DNA of 64,000 nt from Saccharothrix sp. NRRL B-16314 (lineage in GTDB: Bacteria; Actinomycetota; Actinomycetes; Mycobacteriales; Pseudonocardiaceae). A program made the translations under genes and the position numbers. How positions within the stretch are numbered: the first letter of the stretch is position 1; the number at the start of each line of letters is the position of its first letter. Under the pieces are notes generated by a model. That model was not told the origin of the DNA, searched no databases, and saw nothing but the letters and a program-made list of their open reading frames with translations. The stretch lies in assembly GCF_000716595.1 (NCBI RefSeq), contig NZ_JNXC01000003.1, positions 248,001 through 312,000 on the forward strand, read 5' to 3'. Positions 59,938 to 64,000 of this stretch are shown here, one piece after another.

Positions 59938-60462
59938 GTGTCCAGCCCGCCGCGCGGAGAACTCGCCGCGCAGCTAGCACCCGTCGTGCGGGAAGTGGTC
60001 GAGGCCCTCGGCTTCGACCTCGAGCTGCTCGACGTGAACCAGGCTGGGCGTCGCAGGCTGGTCAAGGTGGTCGTGGACGGCGACGACGGGATCACGTCGG
60101 ACGAGCTGGCGGTCGCCGGCCGAGCCGTGTCCGCCGCGCTCGACGCCCACGAGCACCTGATCGCGGGGTCGTACACGCTCGAGGTCACCTCGCCCGGCGC
60201 GGACCGCCCGCTGACCAGGCCGCGCCACTGGAAGCGCAACCGACTTCGCCTCGTGAAGGTCAAGCAGCCGGATCAGGTCGAGTGGTTCGGCCGGGTCGGC
60301 GAGGCCGACGACACCGGCGTCGTGCTGCTGGTCAAGGGCGAGCTGCGCCGCGTCGAGTACAAGACGATCGAGCGCGCCGTCGTCGAAGTCGAGTTCAAGC
60401 AGCCGCCGGTCGAAGAGCTCGCGCTCCTCGAGGGCAAGCACCTGAAGGAGGAGTCGGAGTGA
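59938..60462 (+). CDS. rimP: Ribosome maturation factor RimP
   Basis: RimP helps to assemble the 30S subunit. The 174-residue protein has the N-terminal domain ([36 protein letters not shown]) with [23 protein letters not shown], and an SH3-like C-terminal domain. The GTG start is 7 bases after GGAG. The 148-base leader holds a 7-bp inverted repeat (AGTGCAG at 59877 and CTGCACT at 59908) of unknown use. Its stop overlaps the nusA start in GTGA. Confidence 0.95.
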   Translation: MSSPPRGELAAQLAPVVREVVEALGFDLELLDVNQAGRRRLVKVVVDGDDGITSDELAVAGRAVSAALDAHEHLIAGSYTLEVTSPGADRPLTRPRHWKRNRLRLVKVKQPDQVEWFGRVGEADDTGVVLLVKGELRRVEYKTIERAVVEVEFKQPPVEELALLEGKHLKEESE

Positions 60463-61481
60463 ACGTCGACATCGCCGCTCTCAGGGCGATCGAACGGGAC
60501 AAGGACATCCCCTTCGACACGGTTCTCGAAGCGATCGAGACCGCCCTGCTGACCGCCTACAAGCACACCGAGGGCCACCACTCGCACTCGCGGGTGGAGA
60601 TCGACCGCAAAACCGGCATGGTGCGCGTGCTCGCGCAGGACCTGAACCCGGACGGCTCGGTGCTGGAGGAGTGGGACGACACCCCCGAGGGGTTCGGCCG
60701 CATCGCCGCCACCACCGCCCGCCAGGTCATCCTCCAGCGCCTGCGCGACGCCGAGCACGAGCGCACGTTCGGCGAGTTCTCCGCCAAGGAGGGCGAGATC
60801 ATCGGCGGCGTGGTGCAGCGTGACGCCCGCGCCAACGCCCGCGGCATGGTCGTGGTGCAGATCGGTGACACCGAGGGCGTGCTGCCGCCCGCCGAGCAGG
60901 TGCCCGGCGAGTCGTACGAGCACGGCTCTCGGCTCAAGTGCTACGTCGTCGGTGTGTCCCGCGGCACCCGCGGCCCGCAGATCACGCTGTCGCGCACCCA
61001 CCCGAACCTGGTGCGCAGGCTGTTCGCCCTCGAGGTGCCCGAGATCGCCGACGGCACCGTCGAGATCCCCGCAGTGGCACGTGAGGCAGGTCACCGTTCG
61101 AAGATCGCGGTCCGCACGACGGTGCCCGGCGTCAACGCCAAGGGCGCGTGCATCGGCCCGATGGGCGCCCGCGTCCGGAACGTGATGAGCGAGCTGGCCG
61201 GCGAGAAGATCGATATCATCGACCACTCGGACGACCCGGCCACGTTCGTCGGGAATGCCTTGTCACCGGCGAAGGTTGTCTCCGTCAGGGTGCTCGACGA
61301 GCGCGCCAAGACGGCCCGGGTCGTGGTGCCGGACTTCCAGCTCTCCCTCGCCATCGGCAAGGAGGGCCAGAACGCCCGGCTCGCCGCCCGGCTCACCGGA
61401 TGGCGCATCGACATCCGCAGTGACGCGGAGGCCGGCGGGTCCGCTCCGGCGGGCGCGGCGACATCCGGTTCAGCCGACTAG
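60459..61481 (+). CDS. nusA: Transcription factor NusA
   Basis: NusA binds RNA polymerase and affects pausing, termination and antitermination. The 340-residue protein has the N-terminal polymerase-binding domain ([28 protein letters not shown]). An S1 domain ([25 protein letters not shown]) and two KH domains ([38 protein letters not shown], and [20 protein letters not shown]) follow. The acidic C-terminal repeats of E. coli NusA are absent, as usual in actinobacteria. It starts with GTG and is coupled to rimP. Confidence 0.97.
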   Translation: MNVDIAALRAIERDKDIPFDTVLEAIETALLTAYKHTEGHHSHSRVEIDRKTGMVRVLAQDLNPDGSVLEEWDDTPEGFGRIAATTARQVILQRLRDAEHERTFGEFSAKEGEIIGGVVQRDARANARGMVVVQIGDTEGVLPPAEQVPGESYEHGSRLKCYVVGVSRGTRGPQITLSRTHPNLVRRLFALEVPEIADGTVEIPAVAREAGHRSKIAVRTTVPGVNAKGACIGPMGARVRNVMSELAGEKIDIIDHSDDPATFVGNALSPAKVVSVRVLDERAKTARVVVPDFQLSLAIGKEGQNARLAARLTGWRIDIRSDAEAGGSAPAGAATSGSAD

Positions 61482-61503
61482 GCAACAGGGGATAGACTTC
61501 TCA

Positions 61504-61848
61504 GTGGTTCAACGTCGGGGATCGGAATTCGCGCACATCGGCCCGGTTCGTACGTGCATAGGGTGCCGTGCTCGGACGTTGCCCTCCGAGCTGCTACGCG
61601 TGGTGGTCGTGGACGGGGCTGTGGTCCCGGACACGCGTCGACGGTTGCCCGGTAGGGGAGCATGGCTGCACCCCGATCCGGACTGCCTCCGCAACGCCGA
61701 GAAGCGACGGGCGTTCCCCAGGGCCTTCAAGGTCCAGGGGGCGCTCGACGTGGAAGGTGTGCGCGGTCACCTCGCGCAGTGTGGGAAGGAGGTCGCGGGA
61801 TCGCCCCGTGACCAGCAGGAAGCAAGGAAGCAGGTCGACCCGTCATGA
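61504..61848 (+). CDS. ylxR: YlxR-family RNA-binding protein
   Basis: The 114-residue protein has the YlxR core: VRTCIGCRARTLPSELLRVVVVDG, the GRGAW variant of the family GRGAY motif in LPGRGAWLHPDPDCLRNAEKRRAFPRAF. YlxR proteins are small nucleoid- or RNA-binding proteins between nusA and infB. The GTG start is 22 bases after nusA and lacks a close ribosome binding site. The C-terminal 35 residues are charged and variable. Confidence 0.92.
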   Translation: MVQRRGSEFAHIGPVRTCIGCRARTLPSELLRVVVVDGAVVPDTRRRLPGRGAWLHPDPDCLRNAEKRRAFPRAFKVQGALDVEGVRGHLAQCGKEVAGSPRDQQEARKQVDPS

Positions 61849-61936
61849 GTCAGCCGTGAAGCTGAAGACATGAACGCGCGACGTTAAGACGAGGTCGACG
61901 GGACTTGCCCGCCGGCCTCCCTCACAGAGGAGTGCA

Positions 61937-64000
61937 GTGGCAGGTAAGGCCCGCGTGCACGAGCTCGCCAAAGAGCTCGGTGTCACGAGTAAAGAACTGC
62001 TGACCAAGCTCGCCGATCAGGGCGAATACGTGAAGTCCGCGTCCAGCACCGTCGAGGCCCCCGTGGCCCGGCGGCTTCGTGACGCTTACGCCAAGAACGA
62101 GGGCAAGGCCAAGCCGTCGGGCGCCCGCCCGGCCGCGCCGAAGCCCGCGGCCTCGGCGGAGACCAAGAGCGAGTCGACGACCCCGCGCCCGCCGGCCCCC
62201 GCCGGCAAGCCGGGTCCGCGTCCCGTGCCCGGCCCGAAGCCGATGGCCCCGAAGCCGCCGGCGCCGAAGCCCGTCGCCACGCCGGAACCGGCCGCACCGG
62301 CCGCTGCCCCTCAGCAGCAGCCGCAGGCGCCCGCCCCGGCCGCCGCGTCGGCTCCGACCCCGGCTCCCGTTCCGGCCGTCGTGCCTCAGCAGCAGCCGCA
62401 GCAGGCGCCCCCGCAGGCGCCGAAGACGGGCGGCCCGCGTCCCGGCCCTCGCGTGGCCCCGCCGCCGCAGCAGCAGCCCGCGGCAGCTCAGACCCCCCCG
62501 TCCGTGGTCCCGCCGCGCCCGCAGTCTCCCAAGCCTGCCGGTCCGCGGCCCCCGCGTCCGGGCAACAACCCCTTCGGTGTCGGCGGTGGCGCTCCCGCGC
62601 CGCGTCCGCAGGCGCCGCGTCCGGCCACGCCCGGCGGCGGCGAGCGCCCGGCCGGTCCCAAGCCCGGTGACTCGCGTCCGGCCGGCCCCCGTCCGGGTGG
62701 CTCCGGTGGCGGTCCCGGCGGCCCGCGTCCCAACCCCGGCAACATGCCGCCCCGGCCGAACCCGGGCATGATGCCCGGTCGTCCCGCGCCCCGCCCCGGT
62801 GGCGGCGGCGGTGGCGGTCGTGGCCCCGGCGGTCCCGGTGGCGGCGGCGGTGGCCGCGGTCCCGGTGGCGGTGGCGGCGGCGGTCGTCCCGGTGGCGGCG
62901 GTGGCGGTGGCGGCGGCTTCCGTCCCGGCGGTGGCGGCGGCGGCGCTGGTGGCGGCTTCCGTCCTGGTGGCGGCGGTGGCGGTGGCGGTGGCTTCCGTCC
63001 CGGCGGCGCCGGTGGCGGCGGCGGTGGCGCACCGGCCGGTGGTGGCGGCGGTTTCCGCGGTCGTCCCGGTGGCGGTGGCGGTCCCGGTGGACGCGGCGGT
63101 GCCGCGGGCGCCTTCGGCCGTCCCGGTGGTCCGGCGCGTCGTGGCCGCAAGTCGAAGCGGCAGAAGCGCCAGGAGTACATGGACAACATGCAGGCGCCTT
63201 CGGTCGGTGGCGTCCGCCTGCCCAAGGGCAACGGCGAGACGATCCGCCTGCCGCGCGGCGCTTCGCTGACCGACTTCGCCGACAAGATCAACGCCAACCC
63301 GGCCTCGCTGGTGCAGGTGCTGTTCCACCTCGGCGAGATGGTCACCGCGACGCAGTCGGTGTCCGACGAGATCCTGGAGCTCCTGGGCTCCGAGATGAAC
63401 TACAACGTGCAGGTCGTGTCCCCCGAGGAGGAGGACCGCGAGCTGCTGGAGACGTTCGACATCACCTACGGCGAGGACGCCGGTGACGAGGACGACCTGC
63501 AGATCCGGCCGCCGGTCGTGACCGTCATGGGTCACGTCGACCACGGTAAGACGCGACTGCTGGACACCATCCGCACCGCGAAGGTGGCCGAGGGCGAAGC
63601 GGGTGGCATCACCCAGCACATCGGCGCCTACCAGGTGAACACGGAGCTCGAAGGCAACGAGCGCCTGATCACCTTCATCGACACCCCGGGTCACGAGGCG
63701 TTCACCGCCATGCGTGCTCGTGGTGCGAACTCGACCGACATCGCGGTCATCGTGGTGGCGGCCGACGACGGCGTGATGCCGCAGACGGTGGAAGCGATCA
63801 ACCACGCCCAGGCGGCCAACGCGCCGATCGTGGTCGCGGTGAACAAGATCGACAAGGAGGGGGCCAACCCCGCCAAGATCCGCCAGCAGCTCACCGAGTA
63901 CGGGCTGGTCGCCGAGGAGTACGGCGGCGAGACCATGTTCGTCGACATCTCGGCGAAGCAGGGCATCAACATCGACGGCCTGCTGGAAGCGATCCTGCTG
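61937..64000 (+). CDS. infB: Translation initiation factor IF-2, 5' part (runs off the window)
   Basis: IF-2 brings initiator tRNA to the 30S subunit using GTP. The window shows 688 residues. The N-terminal IF2N module ([34 protein letters not shown]) is followed by a very long Pro/Ala then Gly/Arg-rich region (to about residue 400). A second helical module precedes the G domain: G1 [13 protein letters not shown] near residue 532, G2 [11 protein letters not shown]3 [15 protein letters not shown], and G4 NKID. GAGGAG lies 4 bases before the GTG start. The C-terminal domains are outside the window. Confidence 0.96.
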   Translation, partial: MAGKARVHELAKELGVTSKELLTKLADQGEYVKSASSTVEAPVARRLRDAYAKNEGKAKPSGARPAAPKPAASAETKSESTTPRPPAPAGKPGPRPVPGPKPMAPKPPAPKPVATPEPAAPAAAPQQQPQAPAPAAASAPTPAPVPAVVPQQQPQQAPPQAPKTGGPRPGPRVAPPPQQQPAAAQTPPSVVPPRPQSPKPAGPRPPRPGNNPFGVGGGAPAPRPQAPRPATPGGGERPAGPKPGDSRPAGPRPGGSGGGPGGPRPNPGNMPPRPNPGMMPGRPAPRPGGGGGGGRGPGGPGGGGGGRGPGGGGGGGRPGGGGGGGGGFRPGGGGGGAGGGFRPGGGGGGGGGFRPGGAGGGGGGAPAGGGGGFRGRPGGGGGPGGRGGAAGAFGRPGGPARRGRKSKRQKRQEYMDNMQAPSVGGVRLPKGNGETIRLPRGASLTDFADKINANPASLVQVLFHLGEMVTATQSVSDEILELLGSEMNYNVQVVSPEEEDRELLETFDITYGEDAGDEDDLQIRPPVVTVMGHVDHGKTRLLDTIRTAKVAEGEAGGITQHIGAYQVNTELEGNERLITFIDTPGHEAFTAMRARGANSTDIAVIVVAADDGVMPQTVEAINHAQAANAPIVVAVNKIDKEGANPAKIRQQLTEYGLVAEEYGGETMFVDISAKQGINIDGLLEAILL

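Noticed and set aside
62488..63345. A proline-rich 285-codon frame opposite infB
   Set aside because: It is the reverse reading of the Gly/Arg-rich region of IF-2 and has no independent signal.
1..64000. tRNA or rRNA genes, transposases, integrases and attachment sites
   Set aside because: None was recognised by eye; a covariance and homology search would be needed to exclude small or diverged ones.

Overview
The window is about 64 kb of very GC-rich DNA with dense, short-spaced genes. It reads as the chromosome of a filamentous actinomycete, most likely a member of the Pseudonocardiales; the family is an inference. Supporting signs are a mycothione reductase (mycothiol is an actinobacterial thiol), a DUF574-type methyltransferase, many GTG and TTG starts, Tat-type secretion signals, and an actinobacterial rimP-nusA-ylxR-infB block. 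No tRNA, rRNA, CRISPR array, insertion sequence, prophage or plasmid origin was seen.

Layout. 1-1062 is the 3' part of cobQ. 1.4-14 kb holds a pentapeptide-repeat membrane protein, an EamA exporter facing a LysR regulator, a GntR regulator facing a CynX-type MFS transporter, mycothione reductase, a PEBP-like protein, a polysaccharide deacetylase, a membrane protein fused to a PstS-like domain, and lon with a HAIR-like (HspR) operator. 14-30 kb is accessory: a methyltransferase, a patatin with membrane helices, a CatB-like acetyltransferase with a TetR regulator and a clear operator, an MBL hydrolase facing a LysR and serine-hydrolase pair, GNAT enzymes, an M48 peptidase, two secreted trypsin-like proteases, LysE, and bioF facing a P450.

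29.8-37.3 kb is a cobalamin operon behind a cobalamin riboswitch: chelatase ChlI/ChlD fusion, cobO, cobB, cobM, cobL and cbiG. Genes overlap by 4 bp or lie very close, so translation is probably coupled. Two methyltransferase domains in it look incomplete: the CbiE half of CobL lacks its N-terminal part, and the CobJ domain behind CbiG stops after about 85 residues. CobM carries a long disordered tail. A third trypsin-like protease, a PIG-L deacetylase and a CysG-type enzyme that makes precorrin-2 follow.

40-59 kb is mixed: membrane proteins, ArsR/TetR/AraC-type regulators, an SDR, an RGG-tailed DEAD-box helicase, a RIO-type kinase, YaaA, proS, a HAD hydrolase with two anchored proteins, YjbQ, a class V aminotransferase and a ferritin-like/Tat-lipoprotein pair. 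59.9-64 kb is the translation operon rimP-nusA-ylxR-infB; infB runs off the right end.

The most notable non-coding structures are a perfect 11-bp hairpin that buries the ribosome binding site of a secreted protease, two unrelated tandem repeats (20 bp x5 and 12 bp x8) on either side of one small VOC gene, several exact palindromes next to start codons, and the HAIR-like site at lon. All names rest on reading motifs in the translations; no database search was run.
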